DNA of 64,000 nt from Catenuloplanes atrovinosus. Lineage in GTDB: Bacteria; Actinomycetota; Actinomycetes; Mycobacteriales; Micromonosporaceae. Where the stretch lies: the NCBI RefSeq assembly GCF_031458235.1, contig NZ_JAVDYB010000001.1:5690001-5754000 (forward strand), read 5' to 3'. A program made the translations under genes and the position numbers. The notes below the pieces were generated by a model. That model was not told where the DNA came from, searched no databases, and saw only the letters and a program-made list of their open reading frames with translations. Shown here piece after piece: positions 53,035 to 60,964 of this stretch (within the stretch, counting starts at the first letter, position 1; every line of letters starts with the position of its first letter).

Positions 53035-53077
53035 CCACTCCTTCCGGCCGAAGGAGTGGGTAACGCGAACGTTACCC
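53035..53077. promoter_or_regulatory. Two adjacent perfect palindromes
   Basis: CCACTCCTTC/GAAGGAGTGG (53035-53044 and 53050-53059) and GGGTAACG/CGTTACCC (53058-53065 and 53070-53077) lie in the 205-bp gap downstream of the LuxR gene and upstream of the J-domain gene. The first may terminate the LuxR gene; the second looks more like an operator or promoter element. Confidence 0.5.
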
Positions 53078-53141
53078 AAGGCGATCCTAGATCGCCGCTC
53101 ATCCACGCGGTCGGTTTCCCGTCGCATTTCGCCGCCCGCCC

Positions 53142-56100
53142 CTAGCCGGCCGCCGCCGGGGAGTCGAGCAGGCCCAGGCGGTGTGCGACCGCGGCGGCCT
53201 CCACCCGGTTCGCCACCTCCAGCTTCGCGATGATGCGGGAGACGTGGACGCTCGCCGTCTTCGGCGAGATGTACAGCTCGGCGGCGATGCGCGCGTTGCT
53301 CAGGCCCTCCGCGACGAGGCGCAGCACCTCCCGCTCGCGCTCGGTGAGCAGGTCGGCCCCGGGGGCGGCGGACACCGGCGCGAAGCCGGCGACCGTGCCG
53401 CGCAGGCCGAGCCGGCGGGCCAGCGTGGTGATCGCGGCGGAGAGCGGCGCGGCACCCAGCGCGCCGGCCAGCACGGACGCCTCCTCCAGCGCGGCGGTCG
53501 CGGTGTCCCGATCGCTCCCGGCGGTCACCTCGGCGAGATTGAGCAGCGCCCCGGCCAGGTGGTAGGGACGCCCGTCCAGCCGCCACGCCTCCACCGCGAC
53601 CCGCCACGCGGCGACCACGTCCCCGGACCGCGCCGAGCCGGGGCCGTCCGCGAACGGACCAGCCTCGTCGCCGCCCGGCACCGCGCCTCCGGCGGACAGA
53701 CCGACGCCGCCCACCGACGACCCGGCACCGCCGGTGGACGGGTCCGTGAGCGCGTCGAGCGGGCCGGGCGCGGGAGGGCAGCCGGCCGCGGAACCGTCCC
53801 TGAGAGCGGCAGCCGGGGCGCCCGACGTCGCCACGGCGGTGAGTGCGGCCAGTGCGGACGCCGGGACCAGGCCGGCGAGCAGGGCGGCCGTCTCGGCCGC
53901 GTGGGCGCGCTGGGGTGGGTGTTCGGCGAGCCAGGTGCCGGCGAGGTCCGCGATCCGGGTGGCCAGTGCGGTGTCGGACGCGTCGCGGGCGGCGGCGGCG
54001 ATCGCGGCGGCCAGTGGCCAGTCGTAGCGCGGGTAGTCGCCGAGGCGCGGGTCGGCGGACGCGGCGCGTGCGGCCTCCAGCGCGGCGCGCTGGTCGCCCC
54101 GGGCGCGGGCGGCCACGATGGACAGCTCGACCAGCGGCAGCCGGAGCTGGTCCTCCAGGTAGGGCCGGGACAGGAAGGCGAGCGCCCGGGCAACGGCGTC
54201 GTCCGCGCCGGCCGCACCGCGACTCAGGCGCAGTTGCGCGCGCAGCGTCGTCCAGTGTGCGCCCAGGTTCCCGGGCGGGTCGAGCCGGGCCGTGTCGGCA
54301 CAGCGCGCCTCCGCCTCGTCCCAGCGGCCCAGCGCGAACAGGGCCTCGGCCGCGTTGGAGATCAGGAAGAGGCCGACCGAGCGGCTGATGCCGACGCGTT
54401 TCGCCTCGGCCATGCCCTCGGACGCGACCCGCTCGCTGGCCGCCCAGTCACCGATCTCGAACAGCGAGTCGGAGTTGTTTATCAGCGCCTTGACCAGGCC
54501 CTCGATGTCGCCGCTGCGGCGGGCCAGCGCGATCGCCCGGCGCTGCTCGTCGATGCCGCCGCCGACCGAGTCGAGCCGGCACGCGACGCGGGACAGCGCC
54601 AGGATCGCGGCGATCTCGGCGGACGGGTCGGACGTGTCCCGCGCGGCGACCCGGACCACCTCGGCCGCGGCCCGGCCACCCTCCCGGCTGATCTTCGCCA
54701 GGTGGCCGGAGATGTCGGCCAGCAGGTGCACCCGGGCGGCCGAGGGCGGGCAGCGCATCGCCAGCTCCAGCGCGCGATCCAACTCCTCGGCGCCGTCGCT
54801 CTTGCCGAGCGTGCGCAGCAGGCGGCCGCGCTGCTCCAGCAGCCGGCCCACGCGCAGCGGCTCCGCGGCGTCGTCCGCCTCCGCGAGCGCGGCCCGGGTG
54901 AGGCTGACGCCGCGGTGGTAGTCGCCGGCCGCGGTGACCGCGCCGAGCGCCTCCTCCAGCAGGTCGAGGTGGGTCATGCCGAGCAGCGCGCCGGCGTCCG
55001 GCACCTGCTCCCACAGGTCGAGCATGCGGTCGAGCAGCCGGCTCTGCTCCGCGTACGCGTACCGCCGGCAGGCCGCGTCGGCGGCGGCGTGCGCGGAGAC
55101 CAGCGCGCGGGGATGGTCGTGCGCCACGAACCAGTGGTGGGCGATCTCGGCGGGTGCCCGGGACGCGCCGACCAGCGACGCGTCCGCCTCGATGATCGCG
55201 GCGTAGCGCGCGTGCAGCCGGGTGCGCTCGCCGGGCAGCAGGTCGTCGTGGACGGCCTCGCGGACCAGCGCGTGCCGGAACTCGTAGCCACCGTCCGGGT
55301 CGGCGACCATGAGCTGGCCGGCGATCGCGGCGCGCAGCGCGGGCTCCAGTTGCTCGGCGGGCAGCCCGGCGGCCTCGACGAGCAGGTCGTGGCCGACCTG
55401 GTTGCCGCCGACGGACGCGATGCGCAGCACCCGCTGTGCCGCCTCCGGCAGCCGGTCGACGCGGGCCAGCAGCAGGTCGCGCAGCGTCTCCGGCATGGTG
55501 GCGCAGCAGTTCGGATCGCCGGTCGCGGCCAGCTCCTCGATGAAGAACGGGTTGCCCTGCGCGCGGTCGTGGATGTCGTCGACCGCGCGGGCGGTGGGCT
55601 CGGTGCCGAAGAGCTGGGCGAGCACGCGGGCGGTGCCGTCCCGGTCGAGGCGGTCCAGCTCGCGCCGCTCGACGCCGCGCACCCGGTCCAGCTCGGCCAG
55701 GTAGGGCCGCAGCGGGTGGCCGCGGTGCAACTCGTCCGACCGGTACGTCCCGACGAGCAGCACGCGGGACCGGCGCCCGGACCGGATCAGGAACGCGATC
55801 AGGTCCCGGGTGGACCGGTCGGCCCAGTGCAGGTCCTCGATCAGCAGCACCAGCGGCCGCTCCTCCGCCATCCGCGCGAACAGGCCGGCGACCAGGTCGA
55901 ACAGGTAACCGCGGCTGGCCTGCGCCTCGCCGGGCTGGCCCAGCTCCGGCAGCAGCACCGCGAACTCGCGCTCGTGCCCGGCGAACAGCGGCGCGCCGCC
56001 GCGGCGCAGCACCTCGCGCAGCGCGGACGCGAACGGCGCGAACGGCAGGCCCTCCTCGCCCAGCTCCAGGCACTGGCCGGTGAGCAGTTGCACGCCCTCG

Positions 56101-56429
56101 CCCGCGGCCCACCGGCCGAACTCCTCGCAGAGCCGGGTCTTGCCGACGCCCGCCTCGCCGCCGATCAGCATCGCCGCGGTCTCCCCGCCGCGGGCGCGCT
56201 TCAGCGCCTCGCCGAGCGCGGCGAGGTCCGCGTCGCGCCCGACCAGCGCGGGCGGCCGGGCCGGGAGCCTGGATGCCGTCACGGGGACGAGCATGCCACG
56301 CGGGTGTGACGAATTCATCGAGGGCGCGGGCGGCGGCAGCAGGGACAGCACGGGCCGGGCGGCCGTCTCCGGCGCCCGGCCCGCGTTCCCCCGTGCCGAC
56401 CCCTCAGCGGTTCCGGGGTGGTCCATCAT
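53142..56429 (-). CDS. LuxR-family transcriptional regulator with AAA ATPase and helical repeats
   Basis: A 1095-residue LAL-type (large ATP-binding) regulator. Walker A GGEAGVGKT at 90-98, Walker B LVLLIEDLHWAD (about 190-200), then long helical TPR-like repeats (about 450-1000) and a C-terminal LuxR helix-turn-helix (about 1030-1085: TEREREVLRLVAEGLSNARI, then SPKTASVHVSRI). Such proteins sense an unknown ligand through the repeats and activate secondary-metabolism or sugar genes. No obvious target operon is adjacent. The true start may be one of several internal ATG/GTG codons near residues 38-50. Confidence 0.88.
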   Translation of the reverse strand: MMDHPGTAEGSARGNAGRAPETAARPVLSLLPPPAPSMNSSHPRGMLVPVTASRLPARPPALVGRDADLAALGEALKRARGGETAAMLIGGEAGVGKTRLCEEFGRWAAGEGVQLLTGQCLELGEEGLPFAPFASALREVLRRGGAPLFAGHEREFAVLLPELGQPGEAQASRGYLFDLVAGLFARMAEERPLVLLIEDLHWADRSTRDLIAFLIRSGRRSRVLLVGTYRSDELHRGHPLRPYLAELDRVRGVERRELDRLDRDGTARVLAQLFGTEPTARAVDDIHDRAQGNPFFIEELAATGDPNCCATMPETLRDLLLARVDRLPEAAQRVLRIASVGGNQVGHDLLVEAAGLPAEQLEPALRAAIAGQLMVADPDGGYEFRHALVREAVHDDLLPGERTRLHARYAAIIEADASLVGASRAPAEIAHHWFVAHDHPRALVSAHAAADAACRRYAYAEQSRLLDRMLDLWEQVPDAGALLGMTHLDLLEEALGAVTAAGDYHRGVSLTRAALAEADDAAEPLRVGRLLEQRGRLLRTLGKSDGAEELDRALELAMRCPPSAARVHLLADISGHLAKISREGGRAAAEVVRVAARDTSDPSAEIAAILALSRVACRLDSVGGGIDEQRRAIALARRSGDIEGLVKALINNSDSLFEIGDWAASERVASEGMAEAKRVGISRSVGLFLISNAAEALFALGRWDEAEARCADTARLDPPGNLGAHWTTLRAQLRLSRGAAGADDAVARALAFLSRPYLEDQLRLPLVELSIVAARARGDQRAALEAARAASADPRLGDYPRYDWPLAAAIAAAARDASDTALATRIADLAGTWLAEHPPQRAHAAETAALLAGLVPASALAALTAVATSGAPAAALRDGSAAGCPPAPGPLDALTDPSTGGAGSSVGGVGLSAGGAVPGGDEAGPFADGPGSARSGDVVAAWRVAVEAWRLDGRPYHLAGALLNLAEVTAGSDRDTATAALEEASVLAGALGAAPLSAAITTLARRLGLRGTVAGFAPVSAAPGADLLTEREREVLRLVAEGLSNARIAAELYISPKTASVHVSRIIAKLEVANRVEAAAVAHRLGLLDSPAAAG

Positions 56430-56442
56430 CCGATACGCCGGT

Positions 56443-56601
56443 TCAGCCCCGCATCGGGGCAGGTCCGGACCGGCGCGGATGCCAGCGCCCCGCCTTCCGG
56501 GCGCGTACCCGGGCGGCCAGCGCGTCCGACCGCGCGGCGCGCATCAGGTCGGCCTCGCGGGTGCGGTGCAGGGCCAGGATGAGCTCGGAGTTCTGCAACA
56601 T
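56443..56601 (-). CDS. Very small basic protein
   Basis: A 52-codon frame: ATG at 56601-56599, stop TGA at 56445-56443, ending 13 bases before the LuxR start. The product starts MLQNSELILALHRTREADLM, then helical RAARSDALAARVRARKAG, and is Arg/Ala-rich. GGCGG lies seven to nine bases upstream of the ATG. Amphipathic helix plus a basic tail suggests nucleic-acid or protein binding. No family recognised; moderately likely to be real. Confidence 0.45.
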   Translation of the reverse strand: MLQNSELILALHRTREADLMRAARSDALAARVRARKAGRWHPRRSGPAPMRG

Positions 56602-56623
56602 GATCGATCCGCCTTCCGTCTCG

Positions 56624-56757
56624 GTGACGTCACTTACGCTCCTCGGGAAGGCACCACCGGCGCATGGGGCGCGCGCCGCATTCCCGGGCGATATCGGCGC
56701 CTAAGACCCGCCTTAGTCCGCCCTGGTAAGGCCCTTTGGCGCCGTAAGGTACTTACG
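56624..56757. promoter_or_regulatory. Palindrome-dense intergenic region
   Basis: GTGACGTCAC (56624-56633), CTAAG/CTTAG (56701-56705 and 56712-56716) and CGTAAG-GTA-CTTACG (56743-56757) lie between the divergent tiny gene and DUF4191 gene. A TAGACT -10 (56802-56807) follows, six bases before ATG 56814. Confidence 0.5.
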
Positions 56758-56813
56758 AAGTCCGGGCCGGGACGGGCGCGCGGAGCGGTGGCGCGGCACC
56801 GTAGACTCGACAC

Positions 56814-57506
56814 ATGGCAAAGCCCCAGGAGAAGGTCTCGTTCGGCCAGCGGCTGAAGCAGATCGGGATGGTGTTCCAGTTCACCGCCAAGCACGACCGG
56901 TGGTTCGCGCCGCTGCTCGCGGCCGCGCTGGTGATCCCGATCGCGCTCGCCGTGCTGGCCATCCTGCTGAACTGGGGCATCTTCACGGTCATCCTGTTGT
57001 TCCTGCTCGCGCCGCTGGCCGCGCTGGTCGTGCTGAGCGTCCGGTCGAACAGCGCGATGATGACCGCGGCCGAGGGCCAGCCGGGTGCCGCCGCGTCGAT
57101 CCTGGAGCAGATGCGCGGCGACTGGCGGGTGCGGCCCGCGGCCAGCTCCACCACCAGCTTCGACATGGTGCACATCGTGATCGGCCGGCCCGGCGTGATC
57201 CTGGTCGGCGAGGGCGAGTCCTCCCGGGTCCGCAACCTGCTCGGCCAGGAGAAGAAGCGCCTGTCGAAGGTGATCGGCAACGCGCCGCTGCACGACTACA
57301 TCATCGGCACCGGCGAGGGCGAGCTCTCCATCCGCAAGCTGCGGATGACGCTGCTGCGCCTGCCGCGCGACATCTCCGGCGCCGAGGTCAACGCGCTCGA
57401 CAAGCGGCTCGCGGCACTGTTCGCCCGCCCGCAGATGCCGAAGGGCGCGATCCCGAAGAACATGCGTCCCAGCAAGGGCCAGTTCCGCCAGATGCGCGGA
57501 CGCTGA
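56814..57506 (+). CDS. DUF4191 membrane protein
   Basis: A 230-residue protein with two adjacent transmembrane helices (about 37-57 and 60-75) and a soluble C-terminal domain (SFDMVHIVIGRPGVILVGEG, HDYIIGTGEG, KLRMTLLRLPR). The family is conserved in actinobacteria and represented by Rv2219 directly after lipA in M. tuberculosis; function unknown. Leaderless promoter as described above. Followed after 13 bases by a clgR-like gene. Confidence 0.88.
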   Translation: MAKPQEKVSFGQRLKQIGMVFQFTAKHDRWFAPLLAAALVIPIALAVLAILLNWGIFTVILLFLLAPLAALVVLSVRSNSAMMTAAEGQPGAAASILEQMRGDWRVRPAASSTTSFDMVHIVIGRPGVILVGEGESSRVRNLLGQEKKRLSKVIGNAPLHDYIIGTGEGELSIRKLRMTLLRLPRDISGAEVNALDKRLAALFARPQMPKGAIPKNMRPSKGQFRQMRGR

Positions 57507-57519
57507 TCGGGAGGTCGTC

Positions 57520-57930
57520 GTGCCGCTGTTGCGCCGCATCATCGGGTCCGTTCTGCGCCGGCTCCGGCTCGCTCAGGGCCGCACGCTGCAGGACGTGGCC
57601 CGCGACGCCGACGTCTCGCTGCCCTACCTCTCCGAGATCGAGCGAGGGCGCAAGGAGGCGTCGTCGGAGATCCTGGCCGCGATCTGCCGCGCGCTCGGCA
57701 TCGGGCTCGGCGACCTGCTCGACGAGGCCCGGCGCGAGCTCGCCCGCACCGATCCGCGCCGCACCGCGCCCCGCGCCATGGCCTCGGCCCGTGGCTCCGC
57801 CGGTGCGCCGCGCAGCGCGGCCCGGCTCTGCGGCGGCAACGCCGGGCGGCTGCGCGCCACCGTTGCGCTGGAAGCGATTCTCCGCTCAGGAGAAACCTTC
57901 GAGGGTACGGCGATGAGCGCCGCACGCTGA
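57520..57930 (+). CDS. ClgR-like XRE-family regulator
   Basis: A 136-residue regulator with a single helix-turn-helix (about 12-68). The sequence IIGSVLRRLRLAQGRTLQDV, then SLPYLSEIERGRKEASSEIL and CRALGIGLGDLLDEARREL, closely resembles ClgR, the activator of clp protease genes in actinobacteria. Direct position before clpP supports that. GTG 57520 is preceded by GGGAGG. The C-terminal half is Ala/Arg-rich and longer than I expect; it ends GTAMSAAR, without the usual AA-type degron I would look for. Confidence 0.82.
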   Translation: MPLLRRIIGSVLRRLRLAQGRTLQDVARDADVSLPYLSEIERGRKEASSEILAAICRALGIGLGDLLDEARRELARTDPRRTAPRAMASARGSAGAPRSAARLCGGNAGRLRATVALEAILRSGETFEGTAMSAAR

Positions 57931-57942
57931 ACGAAAGCGACC

Positions 57943-57961
57943 GGGTGGGTCCGTCCCACCC
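57943..57961 (+). other. Short hairpin between clgR-like gene and clpP
   Basis: GGGTGGG (57943-57949) and CCCACCC (57955-57961) with a five-base loop, 20 bases before the clpP ATG. It could be a weak terminator or hinder read-through. Confidence 0.45.
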
Positions 57962-57981
57962 CCGACTTTCGGGAGCGTGCC

Positions 57982-58605
57982 ATGCACTCCGTCCACCCCC
58001 AGCCGGTCCACGCGCGCGGCCGTGAGGAGGCCCCCGGGCCGGGCCTGTTCGAGGGCCAGGTCTTCGAGCGCCTCCTCCGGGAGCGGATCATCTTCCTCGG
58101 CCGCGAGGTCGACGACGCCATCGCGAACACGATCTGCGCCCAGATGCTGCTGCTGGCCGCGGACGACCCGGAGCGCGACATCGTGCTCTACATCAACTCC
58201 CCCGGCGGCTCGGTCAGCGCGGGTATGGCCGTCTACGACACCATGCGCTTCGTCCCCAACGACGTGGCGACCGTGGCGCTGGGCATGAGCGCGTCCATGG
58301 GCCAGGTGCTGCTCTGCGCGGGCACGGCCGGCAAGCGGTACGCGCTGCCGCACGCGCGGATCATGATGCACCAGGTCTCCGGCGGCATCGGCGGCTCCAG
58401 CGCCGACATCGCGGTCCAGGCCCAGAGCATGATGCACGTGCGCCGCACCACCATGGAGCTGATCGCCAAGCACACCGGCCAGACCACGGAGCAGATCGCC
58501 GAGGACTGGGACCGGGACCGCTGGTTCACGGCCCGGCAGGCGCTCGAGTACGGCATGGTCGACCACGTGGTGACCACGGCCGACGAGCTGGCCACCGCGC
58601 GCTGA
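57982..58605 (+). CDS. clpP: ATP-dependent Clp protease proteolytic subunit
   Basis: Serine protease ring subunit of 207 residues. The catalytic triad is intact: S105 (GMSASMGQ), H130 (RIMMHQ) and D179 (DRDRWF), with the same spacings as in E. coli ClpP (25 and 49). It departs from the usual GMAASMGAFLL by GMSASMGQVLL. As most actinobacteria have a clpP1-clpP2 pair next to clpX elsewhere, this lone copy is likely an additional paralogue controlled by the adjacent ClgR-like protein. Confidence 0.93.
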   Translation: MHSVHPQPVHARGREEAPGPGLFEGQVFERLLRERIIFLGREVDDAIANTICAQMLLLAADDPERDIVLYINSPGGSVSAGMAVYDTMRFVPNDVATVALGMSASMGQVLLCAGTAGKRYALPHARIMMHQVSGGIGGSSADIAVQAQSMMHVRRTTMELIAKHTGQTTEQIAEDWDRDRWFTARQALEYGMVDHVVTTADELATAR

Positions 58606-58608
58606 CCG

Positions 58609-58653
58609 CCCGGGCCCGTGAGCCGCGGGGGCGCCGCGGCTCACGGGCCCGGG
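58609..58653 (+). terminator. Strong terminator after clpP
   Basis: Perfect 20-base arms (58609-58628 and 58634-58653), five-base loop, followed by TCTTTCTCG. Confidence 0.9.
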
Positions 58654-58738
58654 TCTTTCTCGCCGCCACCCACGGCACCGGCGGGAGCCCGGCCGCCGCC
58701 CCGGACCGGAGTAAACGCTCTGCCCATGCGGCCCACCG

Positions 58739-58779
58739 GTGCCCGCCGGAGCATGCGGACCACACCACGGCGGAAGCGG
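58739..58779 (-). repeat. Dispersed 3'-flank repeat, copy C
   Basis: Shares GGTGCCCGC, GGAGCATGCGGACC and CGGAAGCGG with copies A and B. It touches the stop codon of the RDD gene (58780-58782). Confidence 0.7.
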
Positions 58780-59196
58780 TTAAGCCTTTTTGCGCGGCGC
58801 CGGGACGACGATCGAGCCGGCCAGCCGGTCGTGCAGGCCGCGACGGCGGTCGTCGAACACCAGCATCGGCAGGACCAGGCAGATCAGCAGGCCGCGGATG
58901 AGGCCGCGGAGCGGGCCGATCGCGCCGCCGCGGTCCACGTCGACGACGGCGATGCGGGTGAGCGCCATGCCGGGTGTCTGGGCGAAGAAGCCGGCGAAGA
59001 CCGTGTAGATGAAGATCAGCGCGACGACCGGGGACCAGCCGTCGCGGGTGGGCTCGCCGTAGAGGTTCGCGATCAGCAGGCAGAGAGCCCAGTCGATCGC
59101 GAGCGCGCCGAATCGGCGGCCGAGCGTGGGGAGTTCGATTTCGCCGTCGGGCGGATCATTCGACTTTTGCTGTTTATTCGAGGGATTCGCGGCCAC
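58780..59196 (-). CDS. RDD-family membrane protein
   Basis: A 138-residue protein starting VAANPSNKQQKSNDPPDGE. LGRRFGALAIDWALCLLI carries the R-D signature in helix 1; FAGFFAQTPGMALTRIAVVD and DDRRRGLHDRLAGSIVV complete the RDD fold with three to four helices. Function unknown; Rv2219A is the counterpart upstream of glnA1. GTG 59196 follows TAACCT by seven bases on the minus strand, so the in-frame extension to 59364 is unlikely. Confidence 0.87.
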   Translation of the reverse strand: MAANPSNKQQKSNDPPDGEIELPTLGRRFGALAIDWALCLLIANLYGEPTRDGWSPVVALIFIYTVFAGFFAQTPGMALTRIAVVDVDRGGAIGPLRGLIRGLLICLVLPMLVFDDRRRGLHDRLAGSIVVPAPRKKA

Positions 59197-59271
59197 GAAA
59201 CCGAGGTTAACGGTCAGTATTCGGGAGGCGTGACGCCGGGCAGCGTACGGGTTGTATGGTCCGTTCAGGCC

Positions 59272-59342
59272 GTTACCGCGTACCTGTTCGGTGGATAATC
59301 CAGCAGCTCCCGGTCGTAACACGGCAGAAACAATCGAGACAT
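59272..59342 (+). promoter_or_regulatory. GlnR-type binding site upstream of glnA
   Basis: GTAAC (59316-59320), six bases, GAAAC (59327-59331) matches the actinobacterial GlnR box gTnAc-n6-GaAAc exactly. A GACAT follows after another six bases. A GTTAC at 59272 lies 44 bp upstream, two 22-bp box lengths away. It lies 80-95 bases before the glnA start. Confidence 0.75.
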
Positions 59343-59410
59343 GCTCGGGCAACCCCGCAGCCATACGGTCGCGCTCAGCCTAGCCAAAAGTGGACGTGCC
59401 AGGAGGACGT

Positions 59411-60835
59411 GTGTTCGCCAATTCCGAGGAGCTGCTGCGATACCTCAGGGATGAGGACGTAAAGTTCGTCGATGTTCGGTTCTGTGACCTGCCCGGCGTG
59501 ATGCAGCACTTCACGCTGCCGGTGGAGAGCTTCGACGACTCCGTCTTCACCGACGGCCTCGCCTTCGACGGGTCGTCGATCCGCGGGTTCCAGGCCATCC
59601 ACGAGTCCGACATGCTGCTGCTGCCGGACGTCGCGTCCGCCTTCGTCGACCCGTTCCGGATCGCGAAGACCGTCGCGCTGAACTTCTTCATCCACGACCC
59701 GTTCACGCGGGAGCCCTACTCGCGTGACCCGCGCAACGTCGCGAAGAAGGCGGAGGCCTACCTCGCCTCCTCCGGCATCGCCGACACCGCGTTCTTCGGT
59801 CCCGAGGCGGAGTTCTACATCTTCGACTCGATCCGCCACAGCACCTCCGCGAACGAGGCGTTCTACCACATCGACTCGATCGAGGGCTGGTGGAACTCGG
59901 GCAAGGAGGAGCCGGGCGGCAACCGCGGCTACAAGACCGCGTACAAGGGCGGCTACTTCCCGGTCCCGCCGGTCGACCACTACGCCGACCTGCGCGACAA
60001 GATGGTCACCAACCTGATCAACTCGGGCTTCACCATCGAGCGGGCGCACCACGAGGTCGGCACCGCCGGCCAGGCCGAGATCAACTACAAGTTCTCGACG
60101 CTGCTGCACTCGGGCGACCAGGTCCAGCTGTTCAAGTACATCGTCAAGAACACCGCGTGGGCCGAGGGCAAGACCGCCACGTTCATGCCGAAGCCGCTGT
60201 TCGGCGACAACGGCTCGGGCATGCACACCCACCAGTCGCTCTGGGCGAACGGCGAGCCGCTGTTCTACGACGAGACCGGCTACGGCGGCCTCTCCGACAC
60301 CGCCCGGTGGTACATCGGCGGCCTGCTGACCCACGCCCCGTCGCTGCTCGCGTTCACCAACCCGACGGTCAACTCGTACCGTCGCCTGGTGCCGGGCTTC
60401 GAGGCGCCGGTCAACCTGGTCTACTCGGCGCGTAACCGGTCCGCCTGCACCCGCATCCCGGTCACCGGCACCAACCCGAAGGCCAAGCGCGTCGAGTTCC
60501 GCGTGCCGGACCCGTCGAGCAACCCGTACCTGGCGTTCTCCGCCATGCTGCTGGCCGGCCTGGACGGCATCAAGAACAAGATCGAGCCGCCGGCCCCGAT
60601 CGACAAGGACCTCTACGACCTCCCGCCGGAGGAGGTCGCCAACGTCAAGCAGGTGCCGGGCTCCCTCGACGCCGTGCTCGACAAGCTGGAGACCGACCAC
60701 GAGTACCTCACCGCGGGCGGCGTCTTCACCGAGGACCTGATCGAGACCTGGATCGACTACAAGCGCACCAACGAGGTCGACGCGGTCCGCCTGCGCCCGA
60801 CCCCGCACGAGTTCGCGATGTACTACGACTGCTGA
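59411..60835 (+). CDS. glnA: Glutamine synthetase type I (beta)
   Basis: Makes glutamine from glutamate, ammonia and ATP as a dodecamer. The 474-residue protein shows DGSSIRGFQ, the PEAEFYIFD metal motif, [10 protein letters not shown] (ATP/ammonia region) and Y402 in DLYDLPPEE, the site adenylylated by GlnE. GTG 59411 has AGGAGGA six bases upstream; 59390 is a longer in-frame alternative. It corresponds to glnA1 (Rv2220). A GlnR-type box lies in its promoter region, so nitrogen control at both transcription and activity level is expected. Confidence 0.97.
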   Translation: MFANSEELLRYLRDEDVKFVDVRFCDLPGVMQHFTLPVESFDDSVFTDGLAFDGSSIRGFQAIHESDMLLLPDVASAFVDPFRIAKTVALNFFIHDPFTREPYSRDPRNVAKKAEAYLASSGIADTAFFGPEAEFYIFDSIRHSTSANEAFYHIDSIEGWWNSGKEEPGGNRGYKTAYKGGYFPVPPVDHYADLRDKMVTNLINSGFTIERAHHEVGTAGQAEINYKFSTLLHSGDQVQLFKYIVKNTAWAEGKTATFMPKPLFGDNGSGMHTHQSLWANGEPLFYDETGYGGLSDTARWYIGGLLTHAPSLLAFTNPTVNSYRRLVPGFEAPVNLVYSARNRSACTRIPVTGTNPKAKRVEFRVPDPSSNPYLAFSAMLLAGLDGIKNKIEPPAPIDKDLYDLPPEEVANVKQVPGSLDAVLDKLETDHEYLTAGGVFTEDLIETWIDYKRTNEVDAVRLRPTPHEFAMYYDC

Positions 60836-60871
60836 TCCGGTCGCGCCGTAGGGCGCGGTCGTTTCCGGTGG

Positions 60872-60897
60872 AGGCCGGGCCCCTCGGGGTCCGGCCT
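60872..60897 (+). terminator. Terminator after glnA
   Basis: Twelve-base arms (60872-60883 and 60886-60897) with one G-U pair, tight loop. Confidence 0.75.
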
Positions 60898-60964
60898 TCG
60901 TTCGCTTCCCCGGCGGCCGGCGGCGAGTCCTCAGGTTGTCAGGTTCCGGGCCGATCAGCCGAAC

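Noticed and set aside
53181-56309. 1042-codon plus-strand frame antisense to the LuxR gene
   Set aside because: No domains, biased composition, and the LuxR frame has Walker and helix-turn-helix motifs.
57900-57981. ClgR binding site ahead of clpP (CGCTGAACGAAAGCG)
   Set aside because: The spacing between CGC and GCG (nine bases) does not match the five-base spacing I recall for ClgR boxes.
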